NCBI GenBank assembly: GCA_965215715.1
Contig: OZ244129.1
Span: 1,116,001-1,180,000, forward strand
Direction of reading: 5' to 3'
Length of the DNA: 64,000 nt
From: HXMU1428-3 sp965215715
Lineage (GTDB): Bacteria > Pseudomonadota > Alphaproteobacteria > Rhizobiales > HXMU1428-3
This document shows, in pieces, positions 25,501 through 34,274 of this stretch (position 1 is the first letter of the stretch; every line of letters starts with the position of its first letter). Under the pieces are notes generated by a model. The model made no database searches, was not told the origin of the DNA, and saw nothing but the letters and a program-made list of their open reading frames with translations. The translations under genes and the position numbers were made by a program.

Positions 25501-26838
25501 ATGACAGTTATTACGCGGTTTGCGCCCAGTCCAACAGGCAATTTGCATATTGGCAATTTGCGTCCAGCCATCATCAATTGGTTGTTTGCGCGCAATCAAG
25601 GTGGCCAATTTATGCTGCGTATTGATGATACTGATCTGGAGCGCTCTAAAGAGTCTTATGTCGAGGCCATTAAAGAAGATCTCACCTGGTTAGGACTTGA
25701 TTGGGATTTTGAAGCCCGTCAATCGGCCCGGTTTGACAAATATGACGCCGTTGTTGAAGAGCTGAAAGCTCAAAGGCGGCTCTACCCGTGTTATGAAAGT
25801 GCTTCAGAACTTGACCGGAAACGCAAACGGCAAATGGCCCGCGGGCTTCCCCCCGTTTATGACCGTGCCGCCCTAGAGCTGACAGACCAGCAAAGAGCGG
25901 AACTGGAAGCGGAAGGGCGCAAACCGCATTGGCGCTTTAAATTAGAGGCGCGCACGGTAAGCTGGACTGATTTGGTGCGCGGTGAGCAATCCATTGAGGC
26001 GACTTCTTTATCTGATCCGATCTTAGTGCGTGAAGACGGCACCTATCTTTACACCTTGCCCAGTGTGATTGATGATATTGAGTTCAAAATCACCCATATC
26101 ATCCGCGGGGAAGACCATGTGGCCAACACGGGCGCGCAAATTCAAATTTTTGAAGCTCTGGGGGCCAAAGCGCCAACCTTTGCCCATCATAATTTGATTG
26201 TTGGTAAGGACGGGGAAGGGCTCTCCAAAAGGTTGGGTAGCCTGTCTATTTCTTCATTTAGAGACAATGGCATGGAAGCTATGGCTGTGATGAGCCACGC
26301 GGCCACCATTGGCTCTTCTAATGACATCCGCCCGCATCTTTCAACCCAATCTATTTCAGATGAGTTTGCATTTGAGAAGCTAAGCCGCGCGCCGGCCCGC
26401 TTTGATGAGGCCGAGTTGGCTTTGCTTAACGCCAAACTGTTACATGAAACGCCTTTTGAGGCCGTCTCCCAGCGTCTGGAGGCGATGGACATTTCTGGCG
26501 GGGAGACGTTCTGGGACGCTGTTAAGGGCAATATAGAGACATTTGAAGACGTTAAAACCTGGTGGAAGGTGGTCAACGGGCCAATAGAGCCGGTGATTGA
26601 AGATGCCAGCTTTTGTGAAGAGGCTGAAACCTTGTTGCCGGAAGGGGACTGGGACACTTCTAGCTGGGGAGCCTGGACATCTGCGGTGAAGGAAAAAACT
26701 GGCGCCAAAGGCAAAGCCCTGTTTCACCCCCTTCGTCTGGCATTAACGGGCCAGTCGTTTGGGCCGGAGTTGAAAAACTTATTGCCGCTTATCGGGCGTG
26801 AAAAAGCCTCTGCCAGGCTTAAAGGCCAGCAAATATAA
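25501..26838 (+). CDS. gltX: Glutamyl-tRNA synthetase, short form
   Basis: This 445-residue class I synthetase charges tRNA with glutamate. The N-terminus has PSPTGNLHIGN (the HIGH motif as HIGN), then IDDTDLERS, and the KMSKS loop reads LSKRLGS. The anticodon-binding half is shorter and less conserved than in the main family. Many alphaproteobacteria have two gltX genes, and this resembles the shorter second one; if so, it may favour particular tRNA-Glu or tRNA-Gln species. It directly follows the repeat element. Confidence 0.92.
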   Translation: MTVITRFAPSPTGNLHIGNLRPAIINWLFARNQGGQFMLRIDDTDLERSKESYVEAIKEDLTWLGLDWDFEARQSARFDKYDAVVEELKAQRRLYPCYESASELDRKRKRQMARGLPPVYDRAALELTDQQRAELEAEGRKPHWRFKLEARTVSWTDLVRGEQSIEATSLSDPILVREDGTYLYTLPSVIDDIEFKITHIIRGEDHVANTGAQIQIFEALGAKAPTFAHHNLIVGKDGEGLSKRLGSLSISSFRDNGMEAMAVMSHAATIGSSNDIRPHLSTQSISDEFAFEKLSRAPARFDEAELALLNAKLLHETPFEAVSQRLEAMDISGGETFWDAVKGNIETFEDVKTWWKVVNGPIEPVIEDASFCEEAETLLPEGDWDTSSWGAWTSAVKEKTGAKGKALFHPLRLALTGQSFGPELKNLLPLIGREKASARLKGQQI

Positions 26839-26933
26839 CTGTTTTCAGGGGGTGATTGGCAGGGAAAAAATACCAAACATTTGAAAACCAAACCAAAAAC
26901 AATGAATAATCAAAATTTGTCTTGCAAAAGTGC

Positions 26934-26962
26934 TTGACGAACAAAACCAGGCCAGTTACAAA
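26934..26962 (+). promoter_or_regulatory. Promoter for tRNA-Asp
   Basis: TTGACG (26934-26939), a 17-base spacer and TACAAA (26957-26962) lie about 70 bases upstream of the tRNA and after the end of gltX. The -35 element is preceded by GC, as in many alphaproteobacterial stable-RNA promoters. Confidence 0.5.
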
Positions 26963-27032
26963 CGGCTCTTCTTTGTAAGACCAATCACATATGAACGGTC
27001 GATCCTATCGCCGCCTGACAGACGGCGCATTT

Positions 27033-27109
27033 GGGGGTGTAGCTCAGTTGGTTAGAGCGCTGGCCTGTCACGCCAGAGGCCGCGGGTTCGAGTCCCGTCA
27101 CTCCCGCCA
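27033..27109 (+). tRNA. tRNA-Asp (GTC)
   Basis: The 77-base gene folds as a full cloverleaf: acceptor GGGGGTG/CACTCCC, D arm with GCTC...GAGC and loop AGTTGGTTA, anticodon stem CTGGC/GCCAG around CTGTCAC (anticodon GTC), T arm GCGGG/CCCGT with TTCGAGT, discriminator G and encoded CCA. The G-T pair in the acceptor stem is tolerated. Confidence 0.97.
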
Positions 27110-27144
27110 CACACTCGTGTGTTTTTCTCACGACTATTTCTCGC

Positions 27145-27744
27145 TTATGGGTCTATGTTGGGTATTGATTTACCCCTGGCTTTTCGCCTGATCACAACCA
27201 TCCCTATAAAAAACAAACAGGCTATCCCTATGATTAGAGGGAATAGTATCGTTGTGAGGGAGTAATTTTCCAGTGCAAGAATTGAAATAAAATTGCGGGC
27301 TGTCATAATGATAAAAAATGTCAGCTGCTCTTCATAGGGGTGGAAATAGGCTTTGCGAAAGGTAGGGCCAAATCCTAATAGGTCAACCGTTGTAAGAACG
27401 ACAACGGCCCATAACGGATCTGATGTGAAATACCACAAGGGGAGTGAGCCCATTGCGCTGATGAAAAACAGCCAATCGGTTTTGGTGGCGGTGCTGTCGC
27501 CTCTTTTCATATAGGCCAAACAAGCAACATAGATTGTGATAATGCCGGATATGCCAATGGGCCAGGCGCCTAGGCCGCCATCATCTGCAAGCTGGGCTAA
27601 AAATACGATAAATGTTGTTGCGCCCCAAATGATCCAGGAAAAAACGTGGGGTTTTGTCTTCCCTTGCAAAATGGACCGGATATAGGGGGTAAAGGCGATG
27701 AAGGTGAGAAGGATCGCCAGACCAGAGAAAATTTCTTTTGTCAT
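27145..27744 (-). CDS. Conserved multi-pass membrane protein, unknown function
   Basis: The 199-residue protein has about six hydrophobic segments (near residues 5-22, 36-53, 60-80, 90-110, 113-128 and 163-187). The first part, with FTPYIRSILQGKTKPHVFSW and then IIWG, resembles bacterial proteins loosely related to PQ-loop/SemiSWEET-like membrane proteins, but the match is from memory and weak. It ends in a basic cytoplasmic tail. No operon partner is evident except the tiny membrane protein gene upstream on the same strand. Confidence 0.7.
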   Translation of the reverse strand: MTKEIFSGLAILLTFIAFTPYIRSILQGKTKPHVFSWIIWGATTFIVFLAQLADDGGLGAWPIGISGIITIYVACLAYMKRGDSTATKTDWLFFISAMGSLPLWYFTSDPLWAVVVLTTVDLLGFGPTFRKAYFHPYEEQLTFFIIMTARNFISILALENYSLTTILFPLIIGIACLFFIGMVVIRRKARGKSIPNIDP

Positions 27745-27787
27745 TGCAAAATTATATACTCATTCAAACATCCTTCAAATAAGTCTT

Positions 27788-27931
27788 TTATTTCTTTTCA
27801 GAGAAAAGCTTCCTCCATAATAACCTGCCAAAATAAAACACCCCATAAAGCATGGCACCAAGGCCCCACGCATAGAGCATGAATTCTGTCGAAATGGCTA
27901 AGACATATAGGCTCCAGTCTAACCAACTCAT
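27788..27931 (-). CDS. Small 47-residue membrane protein, unknown
   Basis: On the minus strand, ATG at 27931 follows AGGGGAGACGTATC, a strong ribosome site. The product has an acidic N-terminus with Trp residues, a hydrophobic stretch of about 26 residues (YVLAISTEFMLYAWGLGAML, then YGVFYFG) and a basic tail (WRKLFSEKK). This is a typical small single-pass membrane protein. It lies 43 bases upstream of the six-segment membrane protein gene on the same strand, so they may be cotranscribed. No family recognised. Confidence 0.55.
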   Translation of the reverse strand: MSWLDWSLYVLAISTEFMLYAWGLGAMLYGVFYFGRLLWRKLFSEKK

Positions 27932-28022
27932 GATACGTCTCCCCTATTAAGCCATTAATGTACTGCAAAATTGGCCTCAATATCAATTGACAGGCTGTGT
28001 TTGGCTTTGCATCATTCAAATT

Positions 28023-28442
28023 ATGAAACTTAGCGACCAGATGAGCAGATTGTTTGTGAAGCCCTTGATTTTTGCAGTGAGCTTTCAGCTTGTGTTTTCA
28101 AATCTGCCGGTACAAGCGGCTTCTGAGCCCAAACATTGCGTTAACACCATCAAAATCAAATATAGAGAAACGTACTTTTCTGATGGATGGCTGCAAGCGG
28201 CCAAGCAGCATGCGGCGCTGAAATGGCAAAAAACGGTCAAAAAGCGATTTGGCAGTGTTTATAGCAATTGGGCGCTGGCCCGTAACCAAAAGTCTCAATG
28301 CAATCGCATCGGCTTTGGCAGTGATCTAAAGGGAAATATCGGTACATTTGTCTTATGTAGCTATTCTGCAGAGCCTTGCGTGAATTTGCTGGATATCAAA
28401 GCGAAAAAAAGTAAGCAGGATGATTCCAATCGCCATCAATAG
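28023..28442 (+). CDS. Secreted Cys-containing protein of unknown function
   Basis: The 139-residue protein has a basic start, a signal peptide (about residues 1-34, ending VQAA) and a mature domain with four Cys (CVNT, QCNR, LCSY, EPC), which may form two disulfides in the periplasm. The central KWQKTVKKRFGSVYSNWALA, followed by RNQKSQC, resembles small rhizobial hypothetical proteins. An upstream TTG at 27987 extends the frame, but ATG 28023 gives a better signal peptide. Neither start has a strong ribosome site. It is divergent from the small membrane protein gene. Confidence 0.6.
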   Translation: MKLSDQMSRLFVKPLIFAVSFQLVFSNLPVQAASEPKHCVNTIKIKYRETYFSDGWLQAAKQHAALKWQKTVKKRFGSVYSNWALARNQKSQCNRIGFGSDLKGNIGTFVLCSYSAEPCVNLLDIKAKKSKQDDSNRHQ

Positions 28443-28933
28443 AGATGGTGCTCCGTATTTTTGATTCTTTATATAAAAACAATCTTTTAATTCTGTGAGA
28501 TAAAAATGAAGGTGAAGCATTTTCAGGCTGGTTTGCAGCTTTAAATATGAACCAATTAAGCTAACCAACTGTTATAGAACCACTATGTTTAGGGGATAAA
28601 CTGTCGCAGTGATGTTTCGTCACTTGTTGTCTGGCGTTAAGTTTTGCATAGTTGCCTGCAAAAAGAAGCTTTGAATATATAAATAAGTCATTTAAGAGAT
28701 CATTTTAAGCAAGATTCATCAGATTTGTCTTTGCACATTGGGTGGTGGTTCCATCTGACCATCTATTGTACTACCGCGAATAGATTGGTGGTTATGATAA
28801 TTATGAGTGTACATTTTAATAAATGTCTGCTTGCTATCATCTGATAGAGTGAAGAGTGCAGTACGAGATTTTAATAAATTGTAAGCCCTAGCAATAGGGG
28901 CGGTGTGCAACACAGTTTTTAAGGAATCAATAT
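28443..28933. other. 491-base gene-free region upstream of the nuo operon
   Basis: No supported gene is present on either strand; the open frames here have no ribosome sites or recognisable content. The region is AT-rich near 28660-28710 and must hold the promoter of the nuo operon, but I could not pick a convincing pair of hexamers. Two similar short stretches, TTGGGTGGTGGTT (28738) and ATTGGTGGTTATG (28784), lie about 45 bases apart and could be a regulator site. Confidence 0.3.
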
Positions 28934-29299
28934 ATGCAAGATGTAGCTGTGCACTATTTGCCAATAGCTATTTTTATTGCCATTGCCGGGGTCATTGCCC
29001 TGGCATTGATGTTGGCCCCCTTCATGTTGGCTTATAAGCAGCCAGATAAAGAAAAACTTTCCCCTTATGAATGCGGCTTTGAGCCATTTGATGATGCGCG
29101 CATGAAATTTGATGTGCGGTTTTATCTGGTTGCCATGCTGTTTATTATTTTTGATTTGGAAGCCATCTTTCTGTTTCCCTGGGCGTTAACATTTAAAGAA
29201 ATTGGTGATGTTGGGTTTTGGGCCATGATGGTTTTTTTAGCTGAGCTGACCATCGGCTTGATTTATGCGTGGAAGAAGGGAGCGCTGGAATGGGATTAA
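28934..29299 (+). CDS. nuoA: NADH-quinone oxidoreductase subunit A
   Basis: This 121-residue membrane subunit of complex I has three membrane helices and the signature KLSPYECGFEPFDDARMKFD in the first loop. It is the first gene of a continuous nuoA-N set. AAGGAATCAAT precedes the ATG. It overlaps nuoB by ten bases. Confidence 0.96.
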   Translation: MQDVAVHYLPIAIFIAIAGVIALALMLAPFMLAYKQPDKEKLSPYECGFEPFDDARMKFDVRFYLVAMLFIIFDLEAIFLFPWALTFKEIGDVGFWAMMVFLAELTIGLIYAWKKGALEWD

Positions 29300-29877
29300 T
29301 AACAAAGCCACCCTTTTATAATAATAATGCGGCAATGGCTGCACACACAGATATGGGCACGCGCCCTAACGTTGAACGCTTGGATGACCCTTATTTTAAT
29401 GAGCTTTCCTCAGGCCTGACAGACAAAGGCTTTGTGGTTGCCGCCTACGATGATTTGATCCAATGGGCCCGCACCGGCTCGCTTATGTGGATGACGTTTG
29501 GTTTGGCTTGTTGTGCGGTTGAAATGATGCAAGCCTCAATGCCACGCTTTGATGTGGAGCGGTTTGGCTTTGCTCCTCGCGCTAGCCCGCGCCAGTCTGA
29601 TGTGATTATTGTGGCTGGTACGCTGACCAATAAAATGGCACCTGCCATTCGTAAGGTTTATGACCAAATGCCAGAGCCGCGCTATGTTATTTCCATGGGC
29701 AGTTGTGCCAATGGGGGCGGTTATTATCACTATTCTTATTCTGTGGTGCGCGGTTGTGACCGGGTGCTGCCAGTTGATGTTTATGTGCCAGGCTGCCCAC
29801 CTACAGCTGAAGCCCTGGTTTATGGCATTTTGTTGCTGCAAAAAAAGATCCGGCGAACCGGGACAATTGAGCGCTAA
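29290..29877 (+). CDS. nuoB: NADH-quinone oxidoreductase subunit B
   Basis: The 195-residue subunit holds iron-sulfur cluster N2, the last electron carrier before quinone. Ligands are the tandem Cys pair in LACCAVEMM and the Cys in SMGSCANGGG and PGCPPTAEAL. The ATG at 29290 overlaps the nuoA stop and gives the conserved MGLITKPP start; the frame upstream of it is part of nuoA. Confidence 0.96.
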   Translation: MGLITKPPFYNNNAAMAAHTDMGTRPNVERLDDPYFNELSSGLTDKGFVVAAYDDLIQWARTGSLMWMTFGLACCAVEMMQASMPRFDVERFGFAPRASPRQSDVIIVAGTLTNKMAPAIRKVYDQMPEPRYVISMGSCANGGGYYHYSYSVVRGCDRVLPVDVYVPGCPPTAEALVYGILLLQKKIRRTGTIER

Positions 29878-29932
29878 AAAAATAATGGGGTGCGTGAGCT
29901 TTAAAAAACGCGCTTTATAAATGGAGGCAGGA

Positions 29933-30574
29933 TTGCAAAGTGGATTAGAGGAAATAAGAGATTATATTGGTGCCAAAGTGCCCGATATGATCTTGTCCTC
30001 ATCAGTAGATCATGGGGAGCTGACCCTTTCCATTGCTCCAAAAGATACGTTGAGCATTGTTAAGCTGTTGCGTGATGACGCACAGTTGAAATTTACATGC
30101 ATCGTTGATCTTTGCGGCGTTGATTATCCGGAACGGGAAAACCGTTTTGATGTGGTCTATCATTTCTTAAGCGTGAGCCAAAACATGCGCATTCGGGTGA
30201 AACTGGAAGTGGATGAAGACACGCCTGTGCCCAGCATTGTGGGCTTGTTTGCAGGCGCCCATTGGTTTGAGCGCGAAGCTTATGACATGTATGGCATTTT
30301 GTTTGAAGGTCACCCAGATTTGCGCCGCTTGCTTACTGATTATGGTTTTCAAGGCTATCCGTTGCGCAAAGATTTTCCCACCACTGGTTATGTTGAGGTG
30401 CGTTATGATGAAACGCAAAAGCGCGTTGTTTATGAACCAGTGAAACTTGCCCAAGAAATGAGAAGCTTTGATTTCCAAAGCCCGTGGGAGGGTACAGATT
30501 ATGTCTTGCCAGGTGATGAAAAAGCCCAAGACCAGGACGGCGCTGAGGCGGGCTCACGTGAGGATAAAGGGTAG
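29933..30574 (+). CDS. nuoC: NADH-quinone oxidoreductase subunit C
   Basis: The 213-residue hydrophilic subunit of the peripheral arm has the 30-kDa-subunit signature ERE[AT]YDMYGI (EREAYDMYGILF) and HPDLRRLLTDYGFQG. The TTG at 29933 is preferred because GGAGG lies five bases before it; an ATG at 29921 is in frame but itself overlaps that ribosome site and has none of its own. It ends in an Asp/Glu-rich tail and is six bases before nuoD. Confidence 0.92.
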   Translation: MQSGLEEIRDYIGAKVPDMILSSSVDHGELTLSIAPKDTLSIVKLLRDDAQLKFTCIVDLCGVDYPERENRFDVVYHFLSVSQNMRIRVKLEVDEDTPVPSIVGLFAGAHWFEREAYDMYGILFEGHPDLRRLLTDYGFQGYPLRKDFPTTGYVEVRYDETQKRVVYEPVKLAQEMRSFDFQSPWEGTDYVLPGDEKAQDQDGAEAGSREDKG

Positions 30575-30580
30575 CGGGCA

Positions 30581-31765
30581 ATGGCAGAGACCAGTTTAAG
30601 AAATTTTAGCATCAATTTTGGCCCGCAGCACCCAGCTGCGCACGGTGTGTTGCGCCTTGTGCTTGAGCTTGATGGAGAAGTGGTTGAGCGGGTCGACCCG
30701 CATATTGGCTTGCTACACCGGGGCACTGAAAAGCTAATTGAACAAAAAACCTATGCACAAGCGGTTCCTTATTTTGACCGGCTGGATTATTGCGCGCCGA
30801 TGAACCAAGAGCATGCTTTTTGCTTGGCGGCTGAAAAATTATTGGACGTGCAGGCCCCACGCCGGGCGCAAATCATCCGCGTGCTTTATTCTGAAATTGG
30901 GCGGTTGTTGTCTCATCTGTTGAATGTGACGACCCAGGCCATGGACGTTGGTGCGCTCACCCCGCCGCTTTGGGGCTTTGAAGAACGCGAAAAACTGATG
31001 ATTTTTTATGAGCGCGCTTCTGGTTCTCGCATGCATGCGGCTTATTTTCGCTTAGGCGGTGTGCATCAAGATTTACCGCCTGAATTGGTTGATGACATTT
31101 ATAATTTTTGCGATCCGTTTTTAAAGGTTTGCGATGACATTGAAGGGTTGTTGACCAACAACCGGATTTTCAAACAGCGTAATGTTGATATTGGCGTTGT
31201 GACTTTAGAAGAAGCGCTCAATTGGGGCTTTTCAGGGGTGATGGTGCGTGGCTCTGGCGGGCCATGGGATTTGCGCAAATCTCAACCTTATGAAATTTAT
31301 GACGAGTTAGAATTTGATATTCCTATTGGCAAAAATGGGGATTGTTATGATCGTTATCTCATTCGCATGGAAGAGATGCGCCAATCTGTTCATTTGATGA
31401 AGCAGTGCTGTGCTCTTTTGAGCGAAACAGATGGGCCTGTTTTGGTGCAAGACAGCAAAGTGGCACCGCCGCGCCGTAGTGACATGAAAGAAAATATGGA
31501 AAGCCTGATCCATCACTTTAAGCTTTATACTGAAGGGGTCAAAGTGCCAAAGGGTGAGGTTTATGCCGCGGTGGAAGCGCCCAAGGGAGAATTTGGTGTG
31601 TTTCTTGTCTCTGATGGGTCCAACAAGCCTTATAGGTGCAAAATCCGTGCGCCTGGTTTTGTCCATCTCTCGGCTATGGATTTCATGAACAGAGGTCACA
31701 TGCTGGCAGATGTTTCTGCCATTTTGGGATCGCTCGATATTGTTTTCGGGGAGGTTGATCGATGA
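30581..31765 (+). CDS. nuoD: NADH-quinone oxidoreductase subunit D
   Basis: The 394-residue 49-kDa-type subunit forms the quinone site with NuoB. Signatures include FGPQHPAAHGVLRLVLELDGE, HIGLLHRGTEKL and the C-terminal DIVFGEVDR. It overlaps nuoE by four bases (ATGA), so the two are translationally coupled. Confidence 0.97.
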   Translation: MAETSLRNFSINFGPQHPAAHGVLRLVLELDGEVVERVDPHIGLLHRGTEKLIEQKTYAQAVPYFDRLDYCAPMNQEHAFCLAAEKLLDVQAPRRAQIIRVLYSEIGRLLSHLLNVTTQAMDVGALTPPLWGFEEREKLMIFYERASGSRMHAAYFRLGGVHQDLPPELVDDIYNFCDPFLKVCDDIEGLLTNNRIFKQRNVDIGVVTLEEALNWGFSGVMVRGSGGPWDLRKSQPYEIYDELEFDIPIGKNGDCYDRYLIRMEEMRQSVHLMKQCCALLSETDGPVLVQDSKVAPPRRSDMKENMESLIHHFKLYTEGVKVPKGEVYAAVEAPKGEFGVFLVSDGSNKPYRCKIRAPGFVHLSAMDFMNRGHMLADVSAILGSLDIVFGEVDR

Positions 31766-32931
31766 GCGTTAGACGCATAGCCAAAGAACAGCCCGATCAT
31801 TTTCAATTTACCTCTGAAAATTTGGCCTGGGCCCAAGAGTTGATTGCCAAATATCCTGAAGGTAAGCAACGCTCTGCTGTTATTCCGTTGTTATGGCGCG
31901 CTCAAGAGCAAAATGACGGTTGGACCAGTGAGCCTGCGATGCGCACAGTGGCTGATATGCTCGATATGGCTTACATCCGAGTGTATGAGGTGGCAACCTT
32001 TTACACCATGTTCCAATTGTCCCCGGTTGGCAAAAAAGCACATGTGCAAGTTTGTGGGACAACGCCGTGCATGTTGCGCGGGGCCAAAGATCTGATTGAA
32101 ATTTGCAAACGCCGCATTGCCACGACACCACACACCCTTTCAGCGGATGGCGATTTTTCTTGGGAAGAGGTGGAGTGTTTAGGCGCTTGTGTGAATGCCC
32201 CTATGATTCAGATTTTTAAAGACACCTATGAAGATTTGGATGAAAAAAGTTTAGAAGATCTGCTGGATACCTTTGCCAGAGGTGAAAAACCAAAACCTGG
32301 CCCGCAAGTTGAGCGTGATTTGTCTTGCCCACAAGGGGGGCTGACGTCTTTGTTTGAGGTGCCAGAGTATGTGCCGTTAAACCTTGAGATTGGCAAAGAA
32401 CCTGAAACTAATTTGGCACAAGCGGCTGCGATGGAAGTGAGCCAAAAGCTTGAAACCAAAGCTGCTGCAAGTGTTGTGAAAGATCAACAAGATGAAACTT
32501 CTGAAGATGAGATCGGCAAAAAGGAAGTTTCAAAAACTGATCAAAAGCAATCTGTAGAGGAAAAAACTGCAGATAAAACCGATAAGGTTGAGGCGGGTTT
32601 TTCTGAAGCTTCAAGTGAACAAGAGGGTGGCTCTGGCCTCCAACCAATACAGCTTGATGGCCCGCGCAATGGGCAGGCTGACGATTTGAAAATGATCAAA
32701 GGGGTGGGGCCTAAATTGGAGCAAACATTGAATGGGCTTGGCATTTACCATTTTGATCAAATTGCTAGCTGGAGCCGTGAAAACATTGCTTGGGTTGATG
32801 AGTCTTTATCGTTTAAAGGACGGATTGATCGTGAAGATTGGTTAGCCCAAGCTAAAACTTTGGCTCAAGGACTTGAGACAGAATTTTCCAAACGGGCCTC
32901 ATATGATGACCCATCAAAGGGGGAGGCGTAA
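31762..32931 (+). CDS. nuoE: NADH-quinone oxidoreductase subunit E with C-terminal HhH extension
   Basis: The first 170 residues are the normal 24-kDa subunit with a [2Fe-2S] site (CGTTPC and CLGACVNAP). The protein then continues to 389 residues: a proline/acidic linker (about 175-300, many Glu, Lys, Thr, Asp) and a compact domain (304-370) with ADDLKMIKGVGPKLEQTLN, a helix-hairpin-helix motif. The same domain ends ribosomal protein S2 in this window, with about 40 of 67 residues identical by hand count. Extended NuoE proteins are known in Rhizobiales; the purpose of the extra domain is not. Confidence 0.95.
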   Translation: MSVRRIAKEQPDHFQFTSENLAWAQELIAKYPEGKQRSAVIPLLWRAQEQNDGWTSEPAMRTVADMLDMAYIRVYEVATFYTMFQLSPVGKKAHVQVCGTTPCMLRGAKDLIEICKRRIATTPHTLSADGDFSWEEVECLGACVNAPMIQIFKDTYEDLDEKSLEDLLDTFARGEKPKPGPQVERDLSCPQGGLTSLFEVPEYVPLNLEIGKEPETNLAQAAAMEVSQKLETKAAASVVKDQQDETSEDEIGKKEVSKTDQKQSVEEKTADKTDKVEAGFSEASSEQEGGSGLQPIQLDGPRNGQADDLKMIKGVGPKLEQTLNGLGIYHFDQIASWSRENIAWVDESLSFKGRIDREDWLAQAKTLAQGLETEFSKRASYDDPSKGEA

Positions 32932-34242
32932 ATGTTGCAAGATAAAGATCGCATCTTTACCAACCTTTATGGCCTGCAAGATGTTGGCTTAGCGGGTGCT
33001 ACAAAACGGGGCAGTTGGGATAGCACCAAATATTTTATCGATAAAGGGCGCGACTGGATTATTGATGAAGTGAAAGCCTCTGGCCTGCGCGGGCGCGGCG
33101 GCGCGGGCTTTCCGACCGGATTAAAATGGTCTTTCATGCCAAAGGAATCTGATGGGCGCCCGCATTATTTGGTGATTAATGCAGATGAATCAGAGCCGGG
33201 CACGTGTAAAGACCGTGATATTTTAAGAAACGATCCGCACCATTTGGTGGAAGGGGCCCTGCTTGCCTCGTTTGCGATGGGGGCGCACACTTGCTACATA
33301 TATGTGCGCGGAGAATTTATTCGCGAGCGTGAAGCTTTGCAACGGGCGATTGATGAGGCCTATGAAGCGCGTTTGATTGGTAAAAACAATGTTCATGGGT
33401 GGGATTTCGATTGCTATGTTCATCATGGGGCCGGTGCCTATATTTGCGGTGAAGAAACAGCGTTGATTGAAAGCATAGAAGGTAAAAAAGGCCAACCGCG
33501 CTTAAAGCCGCCGTTTCCAGCTAATGTTGGTTTGTATGGCGCACCGACAACAGTGAACAATGTGGAATCAATTGCTGTTGTGCCCACCATTTTGCGCCGC
33601 GGTGGTGACTGGTTTGGCGGCCTTGGCAAACCGAATAATACGGGCACTAAACTATTTTGTGTTTCTGGGCATGTGAACACGCCGTGCACTGTCGAAGAAG
33701 AAATGGCCATTCCTTTTAAAGAGCTGATCGACAAACATTGTGGTGGTGTCAGGGGCGGTTGGGATAACCTCTTGGCTGTTATCCCTGGGGGCTCTTCTGT
33801 GCCTTGTGTGCCAGCAGATCAAATGCTTGAGGCGACCATGGATTTTGATTGTCTTGTTAGTTTGCAATCCGGTCTTGGTACGGCAGCTGTGATTGTGATG
33901 GATAAATCAACCGATATGATCGCAGCTATCGCCCGGCTGGCTTATTTTTATAAACATGAAAGTTGTGGCCAATGCACCCCCTGCCGGGAAGGTACCGGCT
34001 GGATGTGGCGTGTGCTTGAGCGCATGGTCAAGGGCCATGCAACCAAAAAAGAAATCGATATGTTGTTTGAAGTTTCAAAACAGGTGGAAGGACATACAAT
34101 TTGTGCACTGGGTGATGCGGCGGCCTGGCCTGTGCAGGGGCTTATTCGTCATTTCCGTCCTGTCATTGAACAAAGAATAGACCAATACACAGCCCGATCT
34201 GACAAGCACGGGGCTGTGCGGGATTATCAAGCAGCTGAATAG
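32932..34242 (+). CDS. nuoF: NADH-quinone oxidoreductase subunit F
   Basis: The 436-residue 51-kDa subunit binds NADH, FMN and cluster N3. It shows GLRGRGGAGFPTGLKW (FMN/NADH), GAGAYICGEETAL and the 4Fe-4S ligands in ESCGQCTPCREG with the later Cys in TICALGDA. It abuts nuoE without a gap. Confidence 0.97.
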   Translation: MLQDKDRIFTNLYGLQDVGLAGATKRGSWDSTKYFIDKGRDWIIDEVKASGLRGRGGAGFPTGLKWSFMPKESDGRPHYLVINADESEPGTCKDRDILRNDPHHLVEGALLASFAMGAHTCYIYVRGEFIREREALQRAIDEAYEARLIGKNNVHGWDFDCYVHHGAGAYICGEETALIESIEGKKGQPRLKPPFPANVGLYGAPTTVNNVESIAVVPTILRRGGDWFGGLGKPNNTGTKLFCVSGHVNTPCTVEEEMAIPFKELIDKHCGGVRGGWDNLLAVIPGGSSVPCVPADQMLEATMDFDCLVSLQSGLGTAAVIVMDKSTDMIAAIARLAYFYKHESCGQCTPCREGTGWMWRVLERMVKGHATKKEIDMLFEVSKQVEGHTICALGDAAAWPVQGLIRHFRPVIEQRIDQYTARSDKHGAVRDYQAAE

Positions 34243-34274
34243 TTAAAGATTAAAGTAGATAAAAGGCGATTTGA

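Noticed and set aside
28719..28964. 81-codon minus-strand frame upstream of nuoA
   Set aside because: It overlaps the nuoA start and leader, has no ribosome site and no recognisable protein features.
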